Below are positions 44,075 through 52,581 of a stretch of DNA of 64,000 nt, piece after piece. The notes under the pieces are model-generated. The model ran no database searches. It was not told the origin of the DNA and was given only the letters and a program-made list of their open reading frames with translations. The translations under genes and the position numbers were made by a program. How positions within the stretch are numbered: the stretch's first letter is position 1; each line of letters starts with the position of its first letter. The stretch is from an uncultured Oscillospiraceae bacterium (lineage in GTDB: Bacteria; Bacillota; Clostridia; Oscillospirales; Acutalibacteraceae), in NCBI GenBank assembly GCA_900542575.1, contig UQOE01000005.1:59900-123899 (forward strand), given 5' to 3'.

Positions 44075-45571
44075 TCAGTCGACTTTGTCTTTCAGCAGGA
44101 CATCGTGGGAACCGCCCTCAACGATGGAAGTGGAGGAGACAACCGTCAGTTTTGCCTTCTCGCGGAGCTCCGGAATGGTGAGTGCACCGCAGTTGCACAT
44201 GGTGGAGCGAACTTTGGAGAGTGAGGTATAGACGCCGTCTTTGAGAGCACCGGCATACGGGACATAGGAGTCAACACCTTCTTCAAAGGAGAGCTTTGTG
44301 TCTCCTCCGAGGTCATAGCGCTGCCAGTTGCGGGCGCGATTGGAACCTTCGCCCCAGTACTCTTTGACATAGCGTCCGTTGATGCGGATGCGCTCGGTCG
44401 GGGACTCGTCAAATCTGGCGAAATAGCGGCCCAGCATGAGGAAGTCGGCGCCCATTGCGAGGGCAAGTGTCATGTGGTAGTCCTGTACGATACCGCCGTC
44501 AGAGCATACCGGGACATAAATGCCGGTCTCCTCAAAGTAGCGGTCTCTTTCCCGGCAGACGTCGATGACGGCAGTTGCCTGGCCGCGGCCGATGCCCTTG
44601 GTTTCACGGGTGATGCAGATGGAGCCTCCGCCGATGCCGACTTTGACAAAGTCTGCACCGCACTCTGCGAGGAACCGGAAGCCCTCTGCGTCTACAACAT
44701 TGCCGGCACCGACTTTTACCTTGTCGCCGTAAGTCTTGCGGATCCACCCGATGGTGCGTTTCTGCCACTCGGTGAAACCTTCCGAGGAGTCGATGCAGAG
44801 AACGTCAGCGCCTGCGTCCAGGAGAGCCGGAACGCGTTTTTCGTAGTCGCGGGTGTTGATACCGGCACCGACCATATAAGATTTGTTATTGTCCAGCAGT
44901 TCGTTGGTGTTTTCTTTGTGGGAGTCGTAGTCTTTCCGGAAAACAAGATAGGTGAGATGATCGTCTTTGTTGACCAGCGGAAGTGCGTTGAGCTTATGGT
45001 CCCAGATGATGTCGTTGGCCTCTTTCAGGCTGGTGGTGTCCGGCGCCGTAATAATTTTTTCACGCGGCGTCATGAAATCTTTGACTTTGGTCATGGGGTC
45101 CATGCGGCTGACACGGTAGTCCTTGGAGCCGACGATGCCGAGCAGCTTGCCGTTTGCAGTGCCGTCGTCAGTAATGGCACAGGTGGAATGTCCCGTCTTG
45201 TTCTTCAGGTCCAGGACATCGGCCAGTGTGTTTTCGGGCGTCAGGTTGCTGGTGGAGGTGATGAAGCCTTTTTTGTAGTTCTTGACGCGGGCAATCATAG
45301 CAGCTTCATCTTCAATGGACTGCGAACCATAGATGAAAGAGAGACCGCCTTCTTTTGCCAGTGCAATGGCCATGGTGTCGTCTGAGACGGACTGCATGAC
45401 CGCAGAGACCATAGGAATATTAAGAGTGATAGCAGGCTCTTCACCCTTCTTGAACTTGACCAGAGGCGTTTTGAGGTCGACATTGGCGGGAATGCAGTCG
45501 CCGCCGGTAAAACTCGGGACCAGCAGATACTCGCCGAAGGTGCGGGAGGGTTCATCGAAATAATATGCCAT
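44075..45571 (-). CDS. guaB: IMP dehydrogenase, Tritrichomonas-like type
   Basis: The 498-residue enzyme oxidises IMP to XMP, the committed step to guanine nucleotides. MVSAVMQSVSDD starts the barrel, and CBS-domain sequence follows between about 100 and 220. The catalytic loop is GIGGGSICITRETKGIG with its Cys; CSDGGIVQDYH, MGADFLMLGRYFA, EYWGEGSNRARNW and EEGVDSYVPYAG follow. From memory, the C-terminal half is nearly the same as IMPDH of Tritrichomonas foetus, which carries ARNWQRYDLGG where typical bacterial enzymes differ. It is a single minus-strand gene with its own promoter. Confidence 0.93.
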   Translation of the reverse strand: MAYYFDEPSRTFGEYLLVPSFTGGDCIPANVDLKTPLVKFKKGEEPAITLNIPMVSAVMQSVSDDTMAIALAKEGGLSFIYGSQSIEDEAAMIARVKNYKKGFITSTSNLTPENTLADVLDLKNKTGHSTCAITDDGTANGKLLGIVGSKDYRVSRMDPMTKVKDFMTPREKIITAPDTTSLKEANDIIWDHKLNALPLVNKDDHLTYLVFRKDYDSHKENTNELLDNNKSYMVGAGINTRDYEKRVPALLDAGADVLCIDSSEGFTEWQKRTIGWIRKTYGDKVKVGAGNVVDAEGFRFLAECGADFVKVGIGGGSICITRETKGIGRGQATAVIDVCRERDRYFEETGIYVPVCSDGGIVQDYHMTLALAMGADFLMLGRYFARFDESPTERIRINGRYVKEYWGEGSNRARNWQRYDLGGDTKLSFEEGVDSYVPYAGALKDGVYTSLSKVRSTMCNCGALTIPELREKAKLTVVSSTSIVEGGSHDVLLKDKVD

Positions 45572-45649
45572 ATTGCTATCTCCTTTTCCATAAAAATTCG
45601 CGGTTGTACTACGTCTGTTTCCAACTGGGTTTCTTTTGGATTGAATAGT

Positions 45650-45677
45650 ATTATAAGGGAAAGCCGCAAAAAGTCAA
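45650..45677 (-). promoter_or_regulatory. Promoter for guaB
   Basis: On the minus strand: TTGACT (45677-45672), 16-base spacer, TATAAT (45655-45650), about 78 bases before the start codon. No purine or guanine riboswitch core is seen in the leader. Confidence 0.75.
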
Positions 45678-45702
45678 CCTTTTGCGTACGCTTCCGGGAG
45701 AG

Positions 45703-45738
45703 GAAAAAATCAGGGGAACAGACAGCGTCTGTTCCCCT
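45703..45738 (-). terminator. Terminator of the SCP2-H1 gene
   Basis: AGGGGAACAGAC (45712-45723) pairs exactly with GTCTGTTCCCCT (45727-45738), followed on the minus strand by GATTTTTTCC. Confidence 0.88.
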
Positions 45739-45813
45739 GTACTCGTTGGGACAAAATACCCGGCTGCTCTATTTGTTTATCAAAAGAAAGCGCCGGATGA
45801 AAGACCAGCGAAA

Positions 45814-46350
45814 TTATTTGCTGGTGGTCTTCTTAGCTGCAGCGGTTTTGGCAGCGGTGGTCTTCTTGGCAGCGGTGGTCTTCTTGGCTGCAGTGGTTTT
45901 CTTTGCGGCAGTGGTCTTCTTGGCTGCAGTGGTTTTCTTTGCAGCAGCAGTCTTCTTGGCCGCAGTCTTTCTGGCAGCCGGCTTCTTAGCGGCGGTCTTT
46001 TTGGCAGCCGGTTTTCTGGCCGGAGCTTTTTTCTTCAGAGAGAGAACGGCGACGACGTCGTCGGCATTTCCCTGAACGGCAAGAGAGCCATCGGCGATAG
46101 CTGCTTCTGCTGCAGTTTTTCCTGCAAGTACACTGTCAAGAACAGCGGCTGCAGTGTCGACAATAGCAGTGTTGTCTACATAGTCGAACGGCTCAACGGC
46201 AAAGTTGCCGTCGATGTTTGCAATGTAAAACGTACCTCCGACATCCTCATCGGAAAGAGTCACCTGAACGGCAATGCCATCGGAGAGTCCGGCGGTGTCA
46301 CGTTTCATGAGATCTTTTTTAATAGAGTCAAATTTTTCAGCAAAAGCCAT
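45814..46350 (-). CDS. SCP2-like domain fused to a histone-H1-like tail
   Basis: This is a 178-residue protein. Residues 1-105 resemble the SCP2 sterol/lipid-carrier fold: FYIANIDGNFAVEPF, DNTAIVDTAAAVLDSVLAGKT and SLAVQGNADDVVAV. Residues 106-178 are built almost only from Lys, Ala, Thr, Pro and Arg, with PAKK-type steps and five KKTTAA units, like histone H1 tails and bacterial H1-like DNA-binding proteins. DNA binding is inferred for the tail; lipid binding for the front is inferred from fold. ATG 46350 sits nine bases from AGGGGG; ATG 46356 is too close. It is a single-gene unit with a strong terminator. Confidence 0.75.
   Translation of the reverse strand: MAFAEKFDSIKKDLMKRDTAGLSDGIAVQVTLSDEDVGGTFYIANIDGNFAVEPFDYVDNTAIVDTAAAVLDSVLAGKTAAEAAIADGSLAVQGNADDVVAVLSLKKKAPARKPAAKKTAAKKPAARKTAAKKTAAAKKTTAAKKTTAAKKTTAAKKTTAAKKTTAAKTAAAKKTTSK
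45844..45933 (-). repeat. 18-bp in-frame repeat coding the KKTTAA tail
   Basis: About five near-identical 18-base units encode TTAAKK hexapeptides. On the plus strand the unit appears as GCAGTGGTTTTCTTGGCTG variants. Such repeats can change copy number by slippage without shifting the frame. Confidence 0.8.
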
Positions 46351-46465
46351 TTTCATAACCCCCTAATTTTGGTTTGCATTATTATGGTTTGCTTTATGAT
46401 TTATGCGAATTTATCTTAAATGGCGTTCAAATGGAATCTTTTGCTTAATAAGCGCCATAAGATTG

Positions 46466-48211
46466 CTATTGAGAGGAAGACTGGCTTGCGTTGGTGATAA
46501 CGGTTTCCGCAGTCTTGTCGACGCGTTTGCGTACCTTCTTTTCCCAGCTCTTGGAGACCTTAATCTTATTCTGATTTACTATTTTATGATACCAGGCCTC
46601 ATATTTCTTGTTTGCAACGGCATCTCTGACGTCGAGGGCCCACTGCGGATACTTGGATTTGCCGACGTAATACATAATATGGTAGCCGTAGTTCGACTTG
46701 ATGATTTCCACGTCGCCTTTGGAGTGTCCTGCGAGCGCCCAGTTCTTGAACGAGTCGACATACTGGGAATTTGAAGTGACATCTTCATAGAGACCGCCGT
46801 TTTCTTTGGAACCGTCATCCTCAGTGTACTCTTTGGCGAGAGCGGCAAACGAAGCTTCCGTCTTCTTGCCGGAGTTGTACTTCTTCAGGATGGCTTCCGC
46901 AAGTTTCTTGGCCTCAGCGTCGGAACGGGTCTGCTGGCCCGTGCTGGAGTCTGTACCGGACTTGATGAGAATATGACGAACACTGACCGGTACGGTCTCG
47001 TCACGGGTCTTGTCCGAGGCGACCAGAAGAACGGCATAGCTCTTCAGTCCGTTGGAATCGGTTTTGACAAAATACTTTTTGTCGCCAACCTTGCGCCCGG
47101 ATGCGAAGGCCCAGTCTGCGGCCGTCTTATTGACGTAAGAGGAAAGGCTGCTGTAAGTCGTGTCCGAGAGGGTGGTATAAGAGGCGTCGGATTTGACGGA
47201 AGCCTTCTCGGAAGAGGATGCATACTCGGAAGCGACGTCGGCGAAATTGCCGTCCGTGGCCTTTGAGACAAATGCTTTGGCCTTTTTCTCGTTGCTGCTG
47301 TTGATTTTCTTCTTCTGCGCAGCGGAGAGTTTCTTCGCTTTGGAGTCGGCCATATTTTCAGAGATCTGATAGTAGCGAATATTGATCTTCGTGTAATCTT
47401 TCTGATTTTTCTTATATTCCTGCTGGATCTCTTTGCTGGTGACGCTGGCCTTATCTTTGGCCTTGAGGTCGGAAATGTATTTCTGTGCAACGGTCTGCTC
47501 CGTATAGATGCGGCGAAGCAGCTTCTCGGTCATGCCCTTGCCATAGTTGGTGCGGAGATAGGCATCCAGAGAGTAGTTGTTCTGCTTGGCGGCATCAGAG
47601 AGCTCGTCGATAAAGTTGTCGAGGTCTTTCTGCTCGCTCTTGGTGAGCTTGTAGCCCTTATCCTCAGCAATTTTATAGATGCGGGTATTGGTCTCGCTGT
47701 CCTCAATGGCTTTGTACTCAAAGTAGTCTGCCCAGGTCGGATGGGAACCGTATTTTTTCGGAACGCTCTCACCGGACTTGGAGACGAAAGCCTGCTCAGA
47801 CGGCTTCTTCATGTAGTCAAAGCCGGTCATGGTTTTGCCGGCGCCGGAGCCGAAGTAGGTGCTGTACTGCTGTTCGTACTGTTCCGACATATTGGCGTAG
47901 TAATTGTAGTACATGCGGTAATAGTACTCATAGACTGCACCGGAAACCTTCGTGTGGCTGCCGTCTTTGAATTTGATGGCAGTTGCCTGACGGGTGAATA
48001 CGCCGAAGAAAGAGAGGAGAAAGAGGAGCAGGGCGAGGAGTACGGCAAAGACCGGTACGCCGATTTTTACCCATTTCGTCCAGGACTTCTGATTGACTTT
48101 TTCAGCCTCTTTTTCGGCCTGCCGCTTGGCCTCTTCTTCAATACTGGCCTTACGGCGCTGTCTGGCAAGTTCCGCACGGCTGACGGAACCGGTATTTTTC
48201 TTTTCTTCCAT
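46466..48211 (-). CDS. Membrane-anchored PPIC-type peptidyl-prolyl isomerase (PrsA/SurA-like)
   Basis: This is a 581-residue protein. A charged cytoplasmic N-terminus of about 45 residues (RAELARQRRKASIEEEAKRQ) precedes one membrane helix at 50-70. A long Tyr- and Lys-rich SurA_N-like region follows, and a parvulin domain at about 415-520 with VSVRHILIKSG, AALAKEYTEDDGSKENGGLYED and YGYHIMYYV. Unlike classical PrsA it is anchored by a helix, not by a lipobox. ATG 48211 lies six bases after AGGAGG. It probably folds exported proteins at the outer face of the membrane. Confidence 0.85.
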   Translation of the reverse strand: MEEKKNTGSVSRAELARQRRKASIEEEAKRQAEKEAEKVNQKSWTKWVKIGVPVFAVLLALLLFLLSFFGVFTRQATAIKFKDGSHTKVSGAVYEYYYRMYYNYYANMSEQYEQQYSTYFGSGAGKTMTGFDYMKKPSEQAFVSKSGESVPKKYGSHPTWADYFEYKAIEDSETNTRIYKIAEDKGYKLTKSEQKDLDNFIDELSDAAKQNNYSLDAYLRTNYGKGMTEKLLRRIYTEQTVAQKYISDLKAKDKASVTSKEIQQEYKKNQKDYTKINIRYYQISENMADSKAKKLSAAQKKKINSSNEKKAKAFVSKATDGNFADVASEYASSSEKASVKSDASYTTLSDTTYSSLSSYVNKTAADWAFASGRKVGDKKYFVKTDSNGLKSYAVLLVASDKTRDETVPVSVRHILIKSGTDSSTGQQTRSDAEAKKLAEAILKKYNSGKKTEASFAALAKEYTEDDGSKENGGLYEDVTSNSQYVDSFKNWALAGHSKGDVEIIKSNYGYHIMYYVGKSKYPQWALDVRDAVANKKYEAWYHKIVNQNKIKVSKSWEKKVRKRVDKTAETVITNASQSSSQ

Positions 48212-48306
48212 TTTAATCCTCCTGAGGCCAGTACCCGGCAGGTGAAACGCCGGAAATAGCACAGACGTTTCGGGAAACTAACCTATATATAGAAAATAAC
48301 GTTAGT

Positions 48307-48335
48307 ATTTTACCCCTTTTCCCGAAATGGGACAA
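48307..48335 (-). promoter_or_regulatory. Promoter for the PPIC foldase gene
   Basis: On the minus strand: TTGTCC (48335-48330), 17-base spacer, TAAAAT (48312-48307). It lies in the 350-base divergent gap 48212-48562, whose middle (48336-48464) is AT-rich and shows no other feature. Confidence 0.6.
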
Positions 48336-48464
48336 TAGTAAATAATCATAGGTATTTTTTCAATCCCCCGCGATATTTGTGCGTTTTTTCGCCTTTTTCG
48401 CCGGAACTTCTGCCGGTTCTCCTTGGTGGACTGAAAATTTGAAAATTCATTTTTTCATTTTTAC

Positions 48465-48493
48465 TTGTAATTTCCAGAAAACAGGTATATTAT
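48465..48493 (+). promoter_or_regulatory. Promoter for the aminotransferase gene
   Basis: TTGTAA (48465-48470), 17-base spacer, TATTAT (48488-48493). Confidence 0.6.
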
Positions 48494-48562
48494 GATTTGC
48501 GTTTGAAAAGAATATGAAAGCCATTTTTCGAAATAATCATTCCGGAGGGAGTTCTACCGAAT

Positions 48563-49840
48563 ATGAAGTATGCTGCAATGAACCGCGAACAGCTTCTCGC
48601 CGAAAAAAAGGCAGTGGAGGAACAGTACAGCGCCTATAAGGCCAAGGATTTATCACTCAATATGGCCCGCGGCAAGCCGACCCCGGAACAGGTGAAAACG
48701 GCCGAAGGGCTCCTGACGAATATTCACGACGAGTCCGACTATATCTCGGAAGAAGGGTTTGACATTCTCAACTACGGATGTCTGACCGGCCTGGTCGAGT
48801 GCCGCCGCCTTCTGGGAGACGTTTACGGGATTCCGGCAGATAAAATTATCATCGGCAACAATTCCAGCCTGAACCTGATGTTTGACTATCTCATGCAGTG
48901 CTATGCAAAAGGTGCCTCGAAGGAGAGCAAACCCTGGCTTCTCCAGGGAGATGTCAAATTTCTCTGCGTCACCCCAGGATATGACCGGCATTTCGGTATA
49001 ACCGAGTACCTCGGCATCCAGATGGTCAACGTACCAATGACGGAGGACGGTCCGGACATGGACCTTGTCGAGAAACTTGTCAAAGATCCTATGGTCAAGG
49101 GCATGTTCTGCGTTCCGCAGTATTCCAATCCCACCGGCAATACCTACTCGGACGAGACAGTGCGCCGCCTTGCCGCTATGGAGACGGCAGAGGACTTCCG
49201 CATTATCTGGGATAACGCCTATGCAATCCACGATCTCACGAACCGCCGCGACCGCGTTCTGGACCTCCTCTCCGAGTGTGAAAAGGCGGGCCACCCGGAG
49301 CGCTGCGTCTTCTTCGGTTCTACTTCCAAGGTCTCCATTCCCGGCGCAGGAATCGCATTTATCGCCGCCAATGAGCCCAACTATTCCTGGATCCTCAGAC
49401 GCATGAAGAGCCAGACCATCGGTGCCGACAAGATCAACCAGATGCGCCATGTCAAATATTTTAAGAACGCCGAAGGCGTGTCCCGCCATATGGAGGAGCT
49501 CGCTGAATTTATCACGCCGCGATTTGAAATTGTTCTGAACACTTTCCAGCGGGACCTGGCGGAATCCGACGTCGCTTCCTGGACCGACCCGAACGGCGGC
49601 TATTTTATCAGTCTGGACGTCATGAAAGGTACGGCCGGACGCGTCTATGCTCTCTGCAAAGAGGCGGGCGTCACTTTGACGCCAGTCGGCGCTACGTATC
49701 CCTATGGGAAGGATGCAGACGATACCAACATCCGAATTGCCCCGACCTTCCCAACCGAGGAGGATCTCCAGGAGGCCACAAATGTGCTGGTACTCTGCGT
49801 GAAACTCGCTGCATTGGAAAAACTTCTGGAGGAAAACTGA
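48563..49840 (+). CDS. PLP-dependent aminotransferase (aspartate aminotransferase type, MocR-like subgroup)
   Basis: This is a 425-residue fold-type I enzyme. NMARGKPTPEQ opens the domain; NYGCLTGLVECRRLLGDVYGI and IGNNSSLNLMFDYL follow. VPQYSNPTGNTYSDE and IIWDNAYAIHDL line the cofactor; the Schiff-base lysine is Lys256 in FGSTSKVSIPGAG. The arginine near the end is in TNIRIAPTFPT. It matches the subgroup of aspartate aminotransferases represented in Corynebacterium. Substrate is inferred. It is a single-gene transcript with its own promoter and terminator. Confidence 0.85.
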   Translation: MKYAAMNREQLLAEKKAVEEQYSAYKAKDLSLNMARGKPTPEQVKTAEGLLTNIHDESDYISEEGFDILNYGCLTGLVECRRLLGDVYGIPADKIIIGNNSSLNLMFDYLMQCYAKGASKESKPWLLQGDVKFLCVTPGYDRHFGITEYLGIQMVNVPMTEDGPDMDLVEKLVKDPMVKGMFCVPQYSNPTGNTYSDETVRRLAAMETAEDFRIIWDNAYAIHDLTNRRDRVLDLLSECEKAGHPERCVFFGSTSKVSIPGAGIAFIAANEPNYSWILRRMKSQTIGADKINQMRHVKYFKNAEGVSRHMEELAEFITPRFEIVLNTFQRDLAESDVASWTDPNGGYFISLDVMKGTAGRVYALCKEAGVTLTPVGATYPYGKDADDTNIRIAPTFPTEEDLQEATNVLVLCVKLAALEKLLEEN

Positions 49841-49859
49841 TTAGTCTTTTGCATCTTCA

Positions 49860-49895
49860 GGGACAGCTGATCCACAGTCGGCTGTCCCTTTCCTT
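49860..49895 (+). terminator. Intrinsic terminator after the aminotransferase
   Basis: GGGACAGC (49860-49867) pairs exactly with GCTGTCCC (49881-49888), then TTTCCTTATTTG. Confidence 0.8.
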
Positions 49896-49897
49896 AT

Positions 49898-49926
49898 TTG
49901 TAAATCGATGTGGGCTATGCTAGAAT
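49898..49926 (+). promoter_or_regulatory. Promoter for 49964-52005
   Basis: TTGTAA (49898-49903), 17-base spacer, TAGAAT (49921-49926), 38 bases before the ATG. Confidence 0.65.
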
Positions 49927-49963
49927 TGTTTCGTTAAATCCCAGGTCATTGAGGAGTTTTTCC

Positions 49964-50731
49964 ATGAGCAAAAAAAGTTTAAAACAGCAGTTGGACGGCA
50001 AGCCGCTGAAAAAAGCAAAACCGACCAACGAAAAGTGGGTTATGCCCACTGTTCTCATTGCACTTGCAGTCCTGTTAATTTTAATTATCGTCATAGGCGG
50101 AATCTGGATTTCCCGGTATACCAGAGCCGCCAACCAGACCGTCGATACCCTTGGCGGGCTGGGCAGTTCCTCCTCTTCCATGGACAGCGGAGCAGGCTAC
50201 GGCGGTACCTATGGAAACGGGACCGGAGGCACTTATCAGGGGAACGGAGCTGCAGGAATGCAGGGCGCTTCCGGCGACACAGCAGCTGCAGCAAATTTCC
50301 AGTTCGGTGAAATCAGCGGTACCACCTACTACAGCCCCATGTCCGGTGTACGTTTCTCTGCACCTTCGGACTGGAAACTGAACGGTGCCAACTCTGCCCA
50401 GAGCGGCGGAGCAGTACTGGACCTGGATGCCCAGGACGGCGCAGGTACCAGCAGCGTCAAAATTGAGTTCTATCCGCTCTCCAGTTCGGGCTACAGCAGC
50501 TCCACCGAAGTACTGGCAGCGCTGAAAGGTTCTATCACCCCGACGAACAGCAATCTCAAAGCCAATTTCGGCGGAAATAAATTCAGCGGATTTGCCTTTA
50601 CCGGCACCAATAACGGCTCCAATGCCCATGCGGAAATCCTTGCTGCAGATGTCAATGGCTACGCCATGATTATTCAGATCATTGCTCCAAAGGCCGGAGA
50701 CGTCAAAACCATTCAGAACATGTTCTCGTAA
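49964..50731 (+). CDS. Membrane-anchored hypothetical protein
   Basis: This is a 255-residue protein. A basic N-terminus and one helix (about 26-48, VLIALAVLLILIIVIGGIWI) are followed by a Gly/Ser/Tyr-rich linker (residues 60-105) and a folded outer domain of about 145 residues with SGVRFSAPSDWKLNG, resembling PsbP/DUF1795-like folds. It has no catalytic motif. GAGGAG lies seven bases before the ATG. The next gene starts 12 bases after its stop, so the two are probably cotranscribed. Confidence 0.7.
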   Translation: MSKKSLKQQLDGKPLKKAKPTNEKWVMPTVLIALAVLLILIIVIGGIWISRYTRAANQTVDTLGGLGSSSSSMDSGAGYGGTYGNGTGGTYQGNGAAGMQGASGDTAAAANFQFGEISGTTYYSPMSGVRFSAPSDWKLNGANSAQSGGAVLDLDAQDGAGTSSVKIEFYPLSSSGYSSSTEVLAALKGSITPTNSNLKANFGGNKFSGFAFTGTNNGSNAHAEILAADVNGYAMIIQIIAPKAGDVKTIQNMFS

Positions 50732-50742
50732 GGAGCAGAGTC

Positions 50743-51249
50743 ATGGATGTCAAAACCGCTCTTCAGTCGGGCCTTCGGAAAAAGATTCCCGACGCCCGCG
50801 TCTTTGCAGACCTTCAGCTGGATGCCCGCCGCAGCGGGGGAGAACGGGCCGATCTCTGCATTCTGCACCGCTCCGGGGTCTATCTGGTTCTCATTGAAGA
50901 TCTGGACGGAATGCTCTACGGCAGTGAGCAGACCGGTCAGTGGAAACTGAAAAAACCGGACGGTACGGTGTCCTATCTGGAAGATCCGGTCCGCAAAAGC
51001 CTTCGACATGAGGAACTGCTGGAGAAAAAAGTGAGGGGCATCGGCAGCTTTCTCCATCCGGTTATTGTCTATGGGGAAAACACCTGGGTTGTGGAAAAGC
51101 AGATCTCCTCTCCGGTTCTGTTTTCCGGCTCCGACTATTTTTTGTCACATTTAATGCTCGCTGCACAGCAGGAGGAAGTGCTTTCTGCTGCGCAGCGTGA
51201 CATTTTTGCAAAACAGCTGACCATGCTGCAGATGCTCTCCAGAAGATGA
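50743..51249 (+). CDS. NERD-like domain protein
   Basis: The 168-residue protein resembles a nuclease-related (NERD) domain: GGERADLCILHRSGVYLVLIEDLDG, then a Trp (GQWKLKKPDG) and LEDPVRKSLRHEELLEKK, matching the usual order of Asp, E-x-K, Trp and the NP-x-Q-x5-H segment. The conserved lysine of E-x-K is Leu here (EDL), so nuclease activity is doubtful. It has no membrane helix. It sits between a membrane protein and a sirtuin and probably shares their transcript. Confidence 0.6.
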   Translation: MDVKTALQSGLRKKIPDARVFADLQLDARRSGGERADLCILHRSGVYLVLIEDLDGMLYGSEQTGQWKLKKPDGTVSYLEDPVRKSLRHEELLEKKVRGIGSFLHPVIVYGENTWVVEKQISSPVLFSGSDYFLSHLMLAAQQEEVLSAAQRDIFAKQLTMLQMLSRR

Positions 51250-51279
51250 GCAGCAGCGGAAAAAGGAGGCCCCTATCGT

Positions 51280-52005
51280 ATGAAACAGGAAATCGAACTT
51301 CTGCAGAAAATTGTTGATGACAGTCAAAACATTGTGTTTTTCGGCGGCGCCGGCGTCTCAACCGAGAGCGGAATTCCCGATTTCCGCTCCCAGGACGGCC
51401 TTTACAATATGACCTATAAATATCCTCCGGAGGAAATTATTTCGCGTACGTTCTTTGACCGCAATCCGGAGGAATTCTACCGATTCTACAAAGACCGCAT
51501 GCTTATTGACGGGGCGGAGCCGAACGCCGCTCACCGCAAGCTTGCTGAGATGGAGCAGAAGGGGAAGCTCTCGGCTATTGTGACACAGAATATTGACGGA
51601 CTTCACCAAAAAGCAGGCAGCAAGACGGTATATGAGCTCCACGGCAGTACTCTGCGCAACTACTGCATGAAATGCCACAAGTTTTTCCCGGTCTCCTATG
51701 TCAAAGAGGCATCCGGCGTCCCGTACTGTGACGAGTGCGGCGGAATTGTCAAACCAGACGTGGTGCTCTATGAGGAGGGGCTTGACAACGACACGATTGT
51801 CGGCGCCGTGAATGCCATCTCTCGTGCGGACACCCTGATTGTAGCCGGCACCTCACTGGTGGTCTATCCGGCTGCCGGATTCATTCAGTATTTTCAGGGC
51901 CGCCACTTTGTCCTCATCAACAAAGACCCAACCCCGGCCGATTCCCGGGCAGATCTCGTGATTCACGGAAAAGTCGGCGAAATCCTGGGTCAGATTCAGG
52001 TATGA
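51280..52005 (+). CDS. cobB: NAD-dependent protein deacylase (sirtuin)
   Basis: This 241-residue enzyme removes acyl groups from lysines with NAD. Motifs: FFGGAGVSTESGIPDFRSQDG, TQNIDGLHQKAGS with catalytic His in ELHGST, the zinc cysteines in CMKCHK and CDECGG, and GTSLVVYPAAG. The Tyr/Arg pair that marks SIRT5-type desuccinylases lies where YRFYKDRM is seen. AAAAGGAGG precedes the ATG. Confidence 0.93.
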   Translation: MKQEIELLQKIVDDSQNIVFFGGAGVSTESGIPDFRSQDGLYNMTYKYPPEEIISRTFFDRNPEEFYRFYKDRMLIDGAEPNAAHRKLAEMEQKGKLSAIVTQNIDGLHQKAGSKTVYELHGSTLRNYCMKCHKFFPVSYVKEASGVPYCDECGGIVKPDVVLYEEGLDNDTIVGAVNAISRADTLIVAGTSLVVYPAAGFIQYFQGRHFVLINKDPTPADSRADLVIHGKVGEILGQIQV

Positions 52006-52031
52006 CGAATCCGGAATTGCTTCGTAAAAGA

Positions 52032-52071
52032 AAAAGGACTGCTGCAGAGAACCTTCTGCAGCAGTCCTTTT
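52032..52071. terminator. Bidirectional terminator between cobB and the minus-strand pair
   Basis: AAAAGGACTGCTGCAGA (52032-52048) pairs exactly with TCTGCAGCAGTCCTTTT (52055-52071). Its inner half matches that of the terminator at 43959. Confidence 0.9.
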
Positions 52072-52092
52072 ATGTTATCGGCAGGCTGTGCC

Positions 52093-52581
52093 TTATTTTA
52101 ATAATTTGAATCGCCCGATGAGGGGAAGCTCCTTAGCGTGGCCGCGCGCGGCGTTGGAGATGCCCATGAACCAGAAGATCAGGGTAATGATGCCGAGGAT
52201 GAGGAACAGGGCCATAATCAGGTAGCCGAGGGATCGGCCTACCTTAAAGCACAGAATGGTGACAATAACGGCAATTACGGCGTAAATGATGTCGAAAATG
52301 ATGAGGTCGATGGACTGAGAAGCGTGAAAACGGCAGAATTTGGAGTGGGGAGCTACGATGATAGGAATGAGTACCAGCAGACCAAGGTATCCCAGGACAG
52401 CAAAAATTTTGTTCTCACGGATATCTTCTTCCTCGTAGTCGGCCGTTTCATCCCGCGTATTCTGGAACGTGTCGACCATTTTGCGGGCAGTGGCGTTTTC
52501 CCGTTCATCCTCTTCCGCAGCACAGCGGGGGCAGATGCCGTCGGCATCCAGTTCCGTTCCGCAGACAGTACAGTATGGCAT
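52093..52581 (-). CDS. Zinc-ribbon membrane protein (DUF4870-like)
   Basis: The 162-residue protein begins with a zinc ribbon (YCTVCGTELDADGICPRC). After a charged linker there are three hydrophobic segments (about 60-80, 95-115 and 120-145) with SKFCRFHASQS between the first two, typical of DUF4870/Tic20-like proteins. Function is unknown. Its ATG overlaps the stop of the preceding gene by one base, so the two are translationally coupled. Confidence 0.75.
   Translation of the reverse strand: MPYCTVCGTELDADGICPRCAAEEDERENATARKMVDTFQNTRDETADYEEEDIRENKIFAVLGYLGLLVLIPIIVAPHSKFCRFHASQSIDLIIFDIIYAVIAVIVTILCFKVGRSLGYLIMALFLILGIITLIFWFMGISNAARGHAKELPLIGRFKLLK

Noticed and set aside
45572..45672. 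Purine riboswitch before guaB
   Set aside because: The leader is short and lacks the conserved three-way junction core.
45682..46419. Plus-strand reading frame rich in Gly, Ser and Leu over the SCP2-H1 gene
   Set aside because: It is the antisense of the repeat-coding tail; the minus-strand product has a domain, a ribosome site and a matching terminator.
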